DNA of 64,000 nucleotides from contig NC_037255.1 in the NCBI RefSeq assembly GCF_000002425.4, forward strand, positions 11,734,710 through 11,798,709, given 5' to 3'. This document shows positions 12,193-21,819 of this stretch, in pieces. A program made the position numbers and the translations under genes. The notes under the pieces are model-generated. The model saw only the letters and a program-made list of their open reading frames with translations, made no database searches and had not been told where the DNA came from. The first letter of the stretch is position 1. Every line of letters begins with the position of its first letter. The stretch comes from Physcomitrium patens. Its lineage: Eukaryota > Streptophyta > Bryopsida > Funariales > Funariaceae.

Positions 12193-12383
12193 TGTATTGT
12201 AATACAATTATTTGGAAAAAATATAATTACAAATAAATTTCTAATTAATATTTAATCATCATGGTTCAATATTAATTCAATACATTTGGATATGGCTTTT
12301 ATAAAAGCCTCTTAGTTTATTTTCCTATCTTAATCTCTATTAGATTAAATATTAGTTAATAATTTTATCCTTCAGACTATAGA
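12193..12383 (+). mobile_element. Outer LTR ('LTR X'), 5' part, split by the chromovirus
   Basis: This segment starts at TGTATTGTAATACAA and is the reverse complement, with many substitutions, of 21630-21819. Its continuation resumes after the chromovirus at 19447. In the other copy the equivalent start (TGTGTTGTAACACAA) follows a purine tract next to a gag-protease remnant, which identifies it as the U3 start of an LTR. Confidence 0.65.
12379..12383. repeat. Target-site duplication, left copy (ATAGA)
   Basis: ATAGA immediately precedes the left LTR and recurs at 19442-19446 after the right LTR. The unoccupied copy of the host LTR (reverse complement of about 21624-21644) has a single ATAGA at the matching place. 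Confidence 0.9.
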
Positions 12384-12918
12384 TGAAATATGATTAGACT
12401 AACTCAAAACCCAAGATCCTTCCAATCCACAATAACATAAGGCCTCCTCAAAAAATAGAATAAAATAGATTAGAATAAAACTAAAAGGAACTAACCAAAA
12501 TAGGACATGAAAGATAATACTGAGCAAATAGAAACAGAAGAGAACAGATCTAAACAGAAAGATGCACAACCAAAATTTACTAAAAGAAAGAGTCTAAAGC
12601 CTAAAAGGCCCTAGTCAGTCCTATTTATATCTTATCCTATCATCCTAGACTTTTTAGAATGTTCTTAAGTGGTGCGCCTTACCTAAATAACTGCCTTAAA
12701 TTTCTTTTTTAGAAGGTTCTATGGTAGGCTTTACTTGGATAGCCACCCTAAGTTTTCTTCTAGAAGGTTCTATAGTAGGATCTACCTAAATAATGGCCCT
12801 AAATCCTTTTTAGAATGTTCTACGGTGGATCCTACATGGTCCACTAAGCTAATCTCAATTCTAAAAACTTCTATGGTTCTAATTATCTATATAATTATCT
12901 TATCTATACCTTGTTATA
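12384..12918 (-). repeat. 3' LTR of the chromovirus
   Basis: About 535 bp, aligned along its length with 18903-19441. On the element strand it begins TATAACAAGG where the 5' LTR begins TGTAACAAGA, i.e. the terminal TG is mutated, and it ends in CA. It contains five copies of a roughly 50-bp unit with an AGAAnnTTCT core, partly eroded, and on the element strand the sequence TATAAATA (plus positions 12622-12629). Confidence 0.9.
12622..12629 (-). promoter_or_regulatory. TATA box of the chromovirus LTR
   Basis: TATAAATA on the element strand, about 25-30 bp downstream of the nearest heat-shock-like site in the 3' LTR copy. Position and sequence fit the U3/R promoter. Confidence 0.55.
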
Positions 12919-12935
12919 GTTAATTCACCTCCATT
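12919..12935 (-). other. Polypurine tract of the chromovirus
   Basis: On the element strand the purine-rich ATGGAGGTGAA lies directly upstream of the 3' LTR, where plus-strand priming is expected. It is somewhat eroded. Confidence 0.5.
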
Positions 12936-12959
12936 AATGTAGAACGTTCTTGTTTTGCT

Positions 12960-14260
12960 CTCGATGGTATCTCCAAATTGTCTCTTGGCAATGGATGAGG
13001 TTTTGTGCAGGTTCACACATTGCATCGTAAATGAGATAACCTTTCCAACAAACTTTGTACTCAAGTTATGGACGTCCACTACCACGACAAAGGCAGCAAT
13101 GCTCCAAAACACTGTCTACTTCATATTCTTGTTGGTCATGAAGTACAACTGGTGGTGGTGGTAGTTGGTGTTGATTCGGAAAGTGTTTTGGCTTGGTATG
13201 AAATTCCTTCAGTTCCAAAACATAGAAGACTAAATAGACCCCAATATGTGGCAGAAGCTCGAGGTGGTATGCAACATCACATATTACTACAAAAATACAA
13301 AAATTTCCAAGCCACCGAGGTGCTAGTTTACGGATTTGGATTGATGTAGCAAGTGGCAAGTTGGCGTTGAAGAGTAATACCTAATCACTCTCCCAAAAAG
13401 TCTTATGTTGCTAATAGTTATTCGCATGCTGCTTCTATTAATTCTAAGTAATAAGGAAGCATTGTCGTACCTTTTATAAGGCCATTATAAGCCATTGTAT
13501 AAATTCCTCTATTGTTTGGTTGTTGGTATCAATAGGCCAATAGAGAATTGCTGGTATAATTGGATGTTGACCGGTATTAAGGAAAAATAGAGAATATTCA
13601 GTACTTGCTTGAATACTATCATTATAAGTAAAATCCAAAGATGTCAAGTATTCATTCTAATCATTATGAAGAACTGCCACAAATGCCCATATCATATCCT
13701 CTAAGGTCCAATTTACACACTCTGTTTGACCATCTGTTTGAGGATGGAAGGTTGTAGACATGACAAGTTGTATGCCTAGTAGCTTAAACAAGGTTTTTTA
13801 AAAACTTTCCATGAAGCATGGATCCCAATTTGAAATAATGACATGAAATAATCCAAGGTGATGAAAGATGATATCAAAGAAGGCTCGTGCAAGCATTGGA
13901 ACATCAATATCCGAGTGCATTGTGGCCTAGTGAAATTGCTTCAAGATTTTATCTACAAAGACACCAACTACAGTATGATTATGAAGCGTCTACAGCAAAT
14001 ACGTAATAAGATCCATAGTCACTTGCTCCTAACGTGCCGTGGATAGCAAAATGAGCTGCAATAATCTAAGAGATGTTGAATTGCATGCTCTATTATGTTA
14101 ACATGATTCGCAAAAGCGTTCAAAGGCTTGAACATCATAATCCAAACTTGTCCAAAATCATGTCCTTGAGATCTGTTCTAGAATCTTCTCTTATCCTAGA
14201 TGTCCAAATATTAGGATGTCATGTCCTTCCTGAAGTATGTACGTCCAAATTTTAGCATTA
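12960..14260 (-). pseudogene. Chromovirus integrase and chromodomain, broken
   Basis: At the 5' side of this stretch (element strand) a zinc-binding start is visible (HDILIFGHLG, near 14220). The C-terminal domain reads RKLAPRWLGNFCIFV followed by VAYHLELLPHIGVYLVF (about 13240-13340). A chromodomain follows: EYEVDSVLEH (near 13135), then after a stop and a frame change LEYKVCWKGYLIYDAM and YHRE (12965-13070). The spacing EYEV...VCWKGY...EPAQNL is that of a chromodomain, which targets integration to marked chromatin. Stops and frameshifts show the gene is dead. Confidence 0.85.
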
Positions 14261-14459
14261 TCAAGTATATAAATTTGCTTCTTGAAATAGAACAAGCCTT
14301 TATTAAGAGTGTAATCTTAATATTGTATATTATCCATCTTCAATTGATCGCTAACCATCTTGAAATAAGCATTCTATTGTGTAGCTTCCTTCCATTCTAC
14401 CTCTTTAGTTAGATCTAAAATGATACTACTAATAGTAGTGACTTCTACCTTATTTTTTA

Positions 14460-15740
14460 ATTTTTTCTTTAAGTTTGGTCTTCGTGATAAACTATCTGGT
14501 ACAATATGTTGTCTCCTTTGTTTGTACTCAAGCTAGATATCAAAAACGTGCAACTATTCTTTCTAATGATGATCCTGTGATTTCATATTTTTCAGATGTA
14601 AATCATGTAGTAAGGATCAATGGTCAATCTAAACAACCACTGGCTTCTCCAATACATAATGTCGCCACACTTTTGTAGCATGTATAATCGCTATTTGCTC
14701 CTAATCACGTGCAAAGCAATTGTGCTCTCTCCTTTTGAACTTCCATGATTCATATGCCACATGTTGAAGGCCCCTACTAAAATCTCATTAAAGGACCGCT
14801 CCAATAGCAAAGTCGAAAGCATCAATGTCAAGCATACAAGGGAAGTTATGATCATACGATTGCAATATTGGATCAGTAATGAGTGCATCCTTCAACTTAT
14901 CAAAGGCATTTTGCTACTCTAGTTTCTATTCAAATAGAGTACTTTTCTCCAATAGGTTTGTCAATGAGGCAACAACATGAATAAATCACTGAACAAAATG
15001 GCAATAGTATCTAGCAAGGCCTAAAAATGAGCAAACTTCAGAAGCATCTTTGAAGGTTGGCCAATCTTCCACTACTTTTACTTTATCTTGTTTCATTCTC
15101 AAGCCTTCGGACGACACTACATGCTGCAAAAAAATGACTTTTGACTTCCAAAGTTCACATTTTGATTGCTTGTAATAAAAGTGACTATCTTGCAGTCAAC
15201 GTAGCATCTCTTGTAGGTATTATTCATTCCTTTCAAAGCTTTTATTATATATGAGGATATCATCAATGAAGACAACTACATACTTATCTAAAAGGTCTCA
15301 AAACAATCTGTTCATGTGACCCATGAAAGAAGCTAGAGCATTGGTGAGACCAAAAAATAAAACTAGCCATTCAATATACTTATAGAGCGTAAAAAATGTT
15401 GTCTTTTCCACATCCTTTCTTGTAATAGGTATTTGCCAATATCCGCTCCAAAGATTCAATTTACTAAAGATGGTTGCACCTCAAAGTTGATCAAGAAGAT
15501 CATCTATACATAAAAGTGTATATGCATTTTTAATAATATGCTTATTGAGACCTCAATAGTTAATACAAAGGCAAAGTCCACCATCTTTCTTAGGTGCAAA
15601 GAATATAGGTACTTCCTATGGTGATGTTCTTTCTCAAATGAGGCCTTTTTTTAAGAATTCGTCCAATGTCTTTTGTATTTCTTTAAGTTCTTTTGGTGCT
15701 AGGTGATAAATTAGTTAACTTGCTAGTTTGACTCTAGACA
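14460..15740 (-). pseudogene. Chromovirus reverse transcriptase / RNase H, broken
   Basis: On the minus strand the reverse transcriptase core is legible: VPIFFAPKKDGGLC (near 15590), the active-site region VVVFIDDILIYNKSF (about 15236-15280; FIDD stands in the YxDD place), FLQHVVSSEGLRMKQDKV (near 15110) and FLGLARYYCHF (near 15010). RNase H and tether follow, ending in IVPDSLSRRPNL (near 14475-14510), the usual end of the gypsy RNase H. Stop codons interrupt it many times. Confidence 0.85.
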
Positions 15741-16056
15741 ATAATTCTATTTGAAAGGAGGCATCTCAATCATGAGGTACACTATTAGGTAGGTTGATTG
15801 AAAAGACATCTTGATATTTTTGTATGACTTGCTCTACCCATTCTACCCTTTCAACTATCTTTCCCACCACTAACATAAGATTTAGAACTACCATGTATAT
15901 TAATTACTCATATTGTAGTTGCTTCTTCATAAACGTCATCCCTATAAGTAAGTCTTTGATGGTAGATTATCTTTCTTTATTACTTGATGTAGAGGTGCAA
16001 AGATCCACCTTGTGTCTTCTATCCTTAAAAGAGATTGGCCATACTATCCAATCAAC

Positions 16057-16320
16057 TTACTTATTTTTCATCTCCAGCCATAGCATACCAAAGATAACAT
16101 CATATCTTAGCTTTGTTACCTTAAATCTCTCTCTTAAGAAGTATGTGTCCATTAATCTCAAGGTTTCTTCTTCACACATCTCACTTAATATGTTCTCTCG
16201 ATCATTTATAAGGTATATACTTCCTCCTTTTATTTCCTTGGTTTTAATTCTAAGTTGGTTGATAATTTTAATTGAGATGCAATTTTTTGTAGAAACACAA
16301 TCTATAAGCATTCAACATGG
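16057..16320 (-). pseudogene. Chromovirus aspartic protease remnant
   Basis: An 84-codon open stretch reads MLIDCVSTKNCISIK near its start and YDVIFGMLWLEMKNK at its end. These match the retropepsin active-site segment (normally DSGAS; here the aspartate survives in LIDCVST) and the closing YDVILGMDWL motif. Small lesions show decay. Confidence 0.7.
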
Positions 16321-16489
16321 TTGTCCTCTTAGTAGTCTCATTAGAAGTACGAGTCAACTCTTTTTATAGTTTTCTAAGGCTATGCCATTTGTCTTTGAGA
16401 GACAATAGCTATCTCTAGTACTAGCCCCCAATGCCTTTACTAGGGAGCTCTATTTTCCTACTCTGATTCATTATCGACTTAATAAATTT

Positions 16490-16570
16490 TGAGATTGTGA
16501 ACTTGCCTTGTCTTATACTTATACTTTGATGTTTTGGACAACCTCCAATCTAATGGCCTAGCTCTCTATA
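16490..16570 (-). pseudogene. Gag zinc knuckle remnant
   Basis: On the minus strand CFYYRELGH followed by a stop and IGGCPKH fits the CX2CX4HX4C nucleocapsid knuckle, with the second cysteine replaced by tyrosine (a G-to-A change on the element strand). Confidence 0.65.
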
Positions 16571-16684
16571 ATAGAAACATAATTTTTTTTTCACTAATAT
16601 TTGTCATCTTTTTAGTATCAATGATCCTTATAAGACATCAATTTCTATTAGTATTGGTTGTTCTACTATAATATTAGATAGCGG

Positions 16685-18017
16685 TGTCGTATGGCGTGAT
16701 TTTCTATCTGGGAATACACCGGGTATCTAGCTGTAGAGAGTTTAGGTTTCTTTTTTATATAATACCTTAGCTCCCAAAAACAAACTCCTTGCTTTGTATA
16801 AAAATTCAAAATATCTTAAAATTCTTCAAAATATATTTCTTCCCGCCAAGGACCTTTTTACATTAGACTTTGAAAATTCATAAAAGCTAATCAAACCGTT
16901 CACTTTGTTTCAAATTTCTACATAAGCTAGATGCTATACTTAAATTTTACCACAAAAAAATTGAACCGTACATCTATCACCGATCGTTCGGCACCTAAGA
17001 AACCCTAGCATGTGCACAAAACCCTAACTTACAAGCACCCGAAAACTATTTTCCTTATATCTCTTAAACCCAAGCTCCAAATCACACAAAACTTGTATAG
17101 AAAGCTTTATAACAAGATTACACTCAATCTTGAAAATTTTGAGCTAAAACCTCATCAAATTGTCTAAGATATAGCTCAAATCACAAGCACAAGTAATTCG
17201 GGCTACTTACTACCCTTAGATATCAAGCGCTGACTTCAGCTGCCAATATCTCCTTCATAAAAGCTTGGAATTCGATAAACAGTATGCACAAACTGTAGCC
17301 GAAAAAGTTTTCTCTTCAAATCCGGTCGCCGATCCTCGTTTGCTGTCCCGACGCGTGCGGTATGCTCAAAAGAGTGACAGTACGTCGAAAACTTACACCT
17401 TAATTTTGAGCGCCTATAACTTCTTCATACAAACCCCAAATGACACAAATTTTGCACCAAAACCATATCCAAAAACCTAAACCTTCTGACCCTAGCCTTC
17501 AAAGTTCGAATGGCCTCGAGAAACTAACCCTAATCCCTAATATGGCCTCGGGCAGCCTCCTCAAAGCCCATTGGTCATGATTTTTGACCAATAGGAATGG
17601 AGATTTTTATTTTTCATCTCCATTCATTCATATTGGTGCCCTAATTAATCCTTTTGCTGCCAAAACCCCCTTCTTCATCCCTTTTCTTATAAGATTTTTA
17701 CAATGAGTCTTTTTGACACCAAATAAAAAATCCAAAAGAAGTTTTCAAAGGTCACCAATGTCTAACAAAGGTGATTCTAATTATTTAGAAGTCACTATGA
17801 ACTAAACCAATCTTAAAAGCCACTATGAAAAAGAAATCAAAGTTATAAAAATTCTATAGTAGCCTTTTTAAACAACCTCTTCTCAAAGTAATAATCAAAT
17901 TATATCCTACAACCAACTAAAATCTACTAACATGGCTCTTACCATGTTACTTAATAAATTATATATTAAGTACATAATTACATTATTTTCATATAGTAGC
18001 CGAACCACAACACGACA
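16685..18017. mobile_element. Solo-LTR-like insertion nested in the chromovirus gag
   Basis: The 1333-bp insertion starts TGTCGT and ends ACGACA, a 6-bp terminal inverted repeat of LTR type. It is flanked by GCGG on both sides (16681-16684 and 18018-18021), a likely target duplication whose fifth base is ambiguous. Chromovirus gag sequence continues on both sides. It keeps CpG-rich stretches (e.g. CCGACGCGTGCGG at 17349-17361) that the surrounding element lacks, so it looks younger. No internal coding domain was seen, hence solo LTR; its family is unknown. Confidence 0.7.
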
Positions 18018-18029
18018 GCGGTATAGAAC

Positions 18030-18890
18030 TTTGTACTATGGATCATGCTTTATGATTTCTAAAATCTATAATCGACCCTCTCTATAATCTAAATTGACTC
18101 TTCAAATGTTTATGGATCCCTTAGCTCCATCTCTTCTTAGACTCTTCAAATGTTTATGGATTCCTTAGTTCTATCTCTTATTAGACTCTAGGTTTCAAAC
18201 CTCGTTGGAATCAATCCATCATCTCTACCTCTGAAACATTGCCAATTTTGAGATATAGGGACTTGAATTAGAAGACATAATCTTACACTAATTTAGCTTG
18301 TATAAGATTTGCTAAGTGATCGTATGCTATCTTCCCTGCATTGATGGACCAAAATTGATTCATAAACTTAGTCTCAAACTCCTTCCAATTAAAAAATCTA
18401 CTTTCAACTCCATAACTTTGAATTTAATGTAGCCACCAAATGGTTGTCACATCTCTCAAATAGTTACTTACATATATAATTCCTTCAATGGTATTTGTCC
18501 TAGATAGTTGGAGGTATTATCGCATATTGAAGAGTCATTGACATATATCTTTTTGTCTTGAAGTTTCAAAGTATGTACTAAGCTTATTAAATTTCAACCT
18601 AGCAAATGTTGACTCTCTTGTCCTCAAGGCTTCTATTTGTCCTTGCAAAGTAGCTATCTGGCCTAAAAGATATTATATTTGAGCCTCTATTTGGAATTGC
18701 TCTATCATATATCTCATATTATAATTTCTTTGCTAGATTCCACTATTATAATGCCTTCTCACCTCCCAATTGATATTTTAGGAATAGCTTGTGCTAGCTT
18801 CAACAAAGTACCTACTATAACCACAAAAACTGACCTTGGACTAAATGATGACTATTGACATGCTACCAAAATTAAACAATCTAACACTTT
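18030..18890 (-). pseudogene. Chromovirus gag, N-terminal part, broken
   Basis: Minus-strand frames between the nested insertion and the primer-binding site contain gag-like pieces such as GIIYVSNYLRDV and FNWKEFETKFMNQFW, interrupted by stops. A 47-bp direct duplication occurs within it (about 18093-18187). Position between primer-binding site and zinc knuckle supports the call more than the sequence does. Confidence 0.6.
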
Positions 18891-18901
18891 CTTTGATACC
18901 A
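18891..18901 (-). other. Primer-binding site (initiator Met tRNA type)
   Basis: On the element strand TGGTATCAAAG begins one base after the 5' LTR end. It matches the TGGTATCAGAG consensus complementary to the 3' end of plant initiator methionine tRNA, with one difference. Confidence 0.85.
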
Positions 18902-18902
18902 A

Positions 18903-19441
18903 TGAAACATGAGTAGACTAACTCAAAAATCTAAGATCCTTTCAATCCATAATAACATAAGGCTTCATCACAAAATAAGATAAAATTAAATGAAACTAAA
19001 TAGAATAGGACATAGAAGACAACACTAAGTAAACAAAAATAGAACAGAATAGATCTAAACAAAAAGATGTACAATCAAACTTTACTAAGAAAAAAATTCC
19101 AAAGCCATATTTGACCAGATGCCCTAAAAAGCCCTAGCCAATTCTACTCATATCTTGTCCTACCACCCTAGACTTTCTAGAATGTTCTTAGGTAGTGGGC
19201 TCCATCTAAATAATTGTGTTAAACTCCTTTTCTAGAAGGTTCTATGGTAGGCTCCACTTTGATAGCGACCCTAAGCTTTCTTGTAGAAGATTTTATGGTA
19301 GGTCCGACTTAAATAACCACCCTAAATTCTTTCTAGAATGTTCTACGATAGGTCCTATGTAGTCCATTAGCCTAATCCCAATTCTAGAAACTTCTATGGT
19401 TCTAATTATCTATATAATTATCTTATCTACATCTTGTTACA
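18903..19441 (-). repeat. 5' LTR of the chromovirus
   Basis: About 539 bp. On the element strand it starts TGTAACAAGAT at 19441 and ends TGTTTCA at 18903, with the canonical TG...CA ends. U3 contains the heat-shock-element-like array described separately. The position equivalent to the TATA box of the 3' LTR reads GATATGAGTAG here (near 19145-19160), probably a mutated TATA. Confidence 0.9.
19175..19394 (-). promoter_or_regulatory. Array of heat-shock-element-like sites in LTR U3
   Basis: Four perfect TTCnnGAAnnTTC sites lie at 19175-19187, 19230-19242, 19331-19343 and 19382-19394. A fifth, degenerate one (GAAGATTTT) lies near 19286. They recur about every 50 bp within a tandem repeat. The motif is the three-pentamer binding site of heat shock factors. 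In the 3' LTR the same five places are at about 12653-12664, 12708-12719, 12758-12770, 12809-12820 and 12858-12870, of which 12758-12770 is still perfect. The array sits upstream of the TATA box in transcription order. The motif is seen directly; heat response is inferred. Confidence 0.7.
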
Positions 19442-19446
19442 ATAGA
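19442..19446. repeat. Target-site duplication, right copy (ATAGA)
   Basis: This is the exact partner of 12379-12383. Five bases is the usual duplication length of LTR retrotransposon integrases. Confidence 0.9.
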
Positions 19447-20880
19447 ATTTCTTTTAATGCCTTAAAAATGCCATAAATTTATAAAAATACAATAGAAGAG
19501 ATAAATAATTAATATATTTGATACTAGGATTAAGTTGAAAGTAAGGTGGGGCTAAAAAATTCTTTAGGTAGGTTGGATTAATACTTGGAGTTTGACCATT
19601 TGTGGAATAGGATTGAAATCAGACTTCTAGCAATTAAAACGGCTACCTGAGGCAAAATAAGAATGCATTTAAACATCAGCAATTAGAATTCATGAGCTAG
19701 CTTTAAGTTTATTTTATAAGTGTAAGGCTTATTTTTATAGGATTTGAAATGACTATACAATTACTATTAAAAGTAAAGAATTACATTGGTATCTTAGAAT
19801 TTATGGAATTCAATTAGGGCTAGTATTTTTAGCTAGTTTGTACAATTATTGTCTCATCTATAGTTTAAAATTTGATATCACTCGATTAATTGGATTTATT
19901 AAATGTATATAAAATTTTGTATTGATCTAATAATATAATTGATTGATATTTGAGTTTTGGTACAAGAAGATATTAAAAGTTGATAGTTTGGAGTCAAATA
20001 GGATTTCTATGATATCTAAAGATCTACAAGTCAGCTCAATGTGAAATTTAATATATTGGTAGAGGACTTTGAGAGGAAGCCATATATTAATTTTGAATTG
20101 AAGTTAATAATAAAAGAAAGAGAAATCACTACTTGAACATTTGTATCAACTTTCAAGTTGGTGGCCAAGTAATATCAATGCAAACTTTGGACTTTTTTTT
20201 TACAATTTATAAGTTGGATTGAGTTGAATTTTTTTAAGCATATAGAAGACTTATAGTGGCATTTTTATAAAAATTTTGCACAAAGTAGATGGTCAAATTA
20301 GGAGTTATAGTTTGCCAAAGTTCACTGATTAAGATTAGAGCTTATAAGAAAAATCAAAATTACCTAATTATAAGCTTCATAGATGTGATTTTGACTTTAG
20401 ATATATTTCTAGGTTAGAAATTTGGCCAACAAGTTGACCACATGTTGATAGCTTGTAGAACAAGTTAACTCCATATAGTAGCTTGTGAAACAAGCTAACT
20501 ATGTCATACATACATAGATAATTTGTCTTATAAGTTAACACGTGGCTAGAAAAATCAACACATATTGGAGGTCTTAAAGAATATTGCCATGTAGCTCCTA
20601 GTTAGAGAGTATATATGGAAGCAAGAGTGAAGCCTTCTTCACTCTTGTCAATGCCTTTCTAATCCTTAGTCTTATTCTAAGACTTTTTAGTCTTCTTGTT
20701 TTTTGCAATAGCTATTCTAGTTCAATATTTTGTTTCTTTGGGTGACTTTTAGTTCTTTTTATTGATACAAGAGTGTGTTAAGGATTTTCTTTCCTCGAGA
20801 TTCATGTCCTTGATACTTATTAGAATTCTTTTGATATTTATATAATACAACTTTATCTTCTATAATTAAATATCTCGTGT
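19447..20880 (+). mobile_element. Outer LTR ('LTR X'), 3' part
   Basis: Continuation of 12193-12383 after the chromovirus. About the first 720 bp match, reversed, the copy at 20911-21819. A TATA-like TATATA lies at 20610-20615. About 12 bp further comes a 10-bp perfect stem (20622-20631 with 20638-20647, loop of six). This is the layout of a U3-R junction. Two tandem AGCTTGT..ACAAGCT palindromic units lie near 20450-20500. The exact end is uncertain, somewhere in 20855-20910. Confidence 0.6.
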
Positions 20881-20910
20881 ATTTTTAAATAAGAAAATTC
20901 GTATAATAAT

Positions 20911-21819
20911 ACTACCAATTCAAAAGTTGATGCAAATATTCTAATAGCAATTTTTTCTTCTTCAATTGTTAAATTTAGGTCAAAATTAGTATGTAGGATG
21001 AATTTTAAGTTTTCTAATATCTTATCAAATTTCATCTTATTCCAATTAATAGATCTTTAGATATCATACAAATCTTATCCAATCTCAAATTACAAACTTT
21101 TGATACCTTCTTAAAGCAAAAATCACATATCTTTCAAATGCATCATTAGATTAAAAAAAAAAATTACATATACTTAGCATACTCAATCAATTAAGTACTT
21201 TTAAATTTTAGACTATAAATTTAATATCAATTATATGAAGTAGATAAAGTGTTAGGCCTAATTACATTACATAAATTCAAAGTCACTAATACAAACCTTG
21301 TTTTTGAACAACAATTGTAAAGTCATTCCAATTTTTATAATAAAAAACTTTATGCCATTAGAATGAACTTCCAATTAGCTCTCTAATTCCAATCACTAAT
21401 TTCCAAATGCCTCCATACTTTTTCCTATGCAATTATTTTAGTAATTGGAGGTTTGATTTTGATCTTGTCCTACAAAAGATCAATCCTTGGATATCAATCC
21501 AATCTAACCTAGGAATCTTTTAGCCCAATCCTATCATCAACTTAATTTTATTGTCAACTATATTAATTATTTACTTATTCTATTATATTTTTACTTATTT
21601 ATGGCCTTTTTAAGATAATAAAAGAATTTCTATAGTTTAGAAGATAAAATTATTAACCAACCTTTAATCTATTAGTTATTAAGAGAAAAAAATAAACTAA
21701 GAAACCTTTATAAAAGCTATTATTAAATATCTTAAATTTTTATTAAACCAAAATGATTAGATATTAATTAAAATTTCATTTTGGATTATACTTTTATCAT
21801 ATAGTTGTGTTACAACACA
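20911..21819 (-). mobile_element. Second copy of LTR X, inverted and truncated
   Basis: The minus strand from 21819 downward begins TGTGTTGTAACACAA and aligns by eye with 12193-12383 followed directly by 19447 to about 20160. At the place where the chromovirus sits in the other copy this one is uninterrupted and has a single ATAGA. It therefore serves as an empty site. It abuts a gag-protease remnant, as a 3' LTR would. Homology ends at about 20911. Confidence 0.7.

Larger units (their letters stand above)
12384..19441 (-). mobile_element. Ty3/gypsy chromovirus retrotransposon, degenerate
   Basis: The element reads right to left: 5' LTR 18903-19441, primer-binding site 18891-18901, gag, protease, reverse transcriptase, RNase H, integrase and chromodomain, polypurine tract, 3' LTR 12384-12918. 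Identical 5-bp target duplications (ATAGA) lie at 12379-12383 and 19442-19446. The gene order (integrase last, with C-terminal chromodomain) defines a chromovirus. Stop codons and frameshifts break all frames, so it is not autonomous. The two LTRs differ at very many sites, by eye about four in five bases agree in the segments compared, so the insertion is old. The gag region is interrupted by a separate insertion at 16685-18017. Confidence 0.92.

Noticed and set aside
12391..18910. LTR borders at the TG of TGATTAGAC / TGAGTAGAC
   Set aside because: Moving the border seven bases outward (12384 and 18903) gives a perfect ATAGA target duplication and places the primer-binding site one base from the LTR, so the outer border is preferred.
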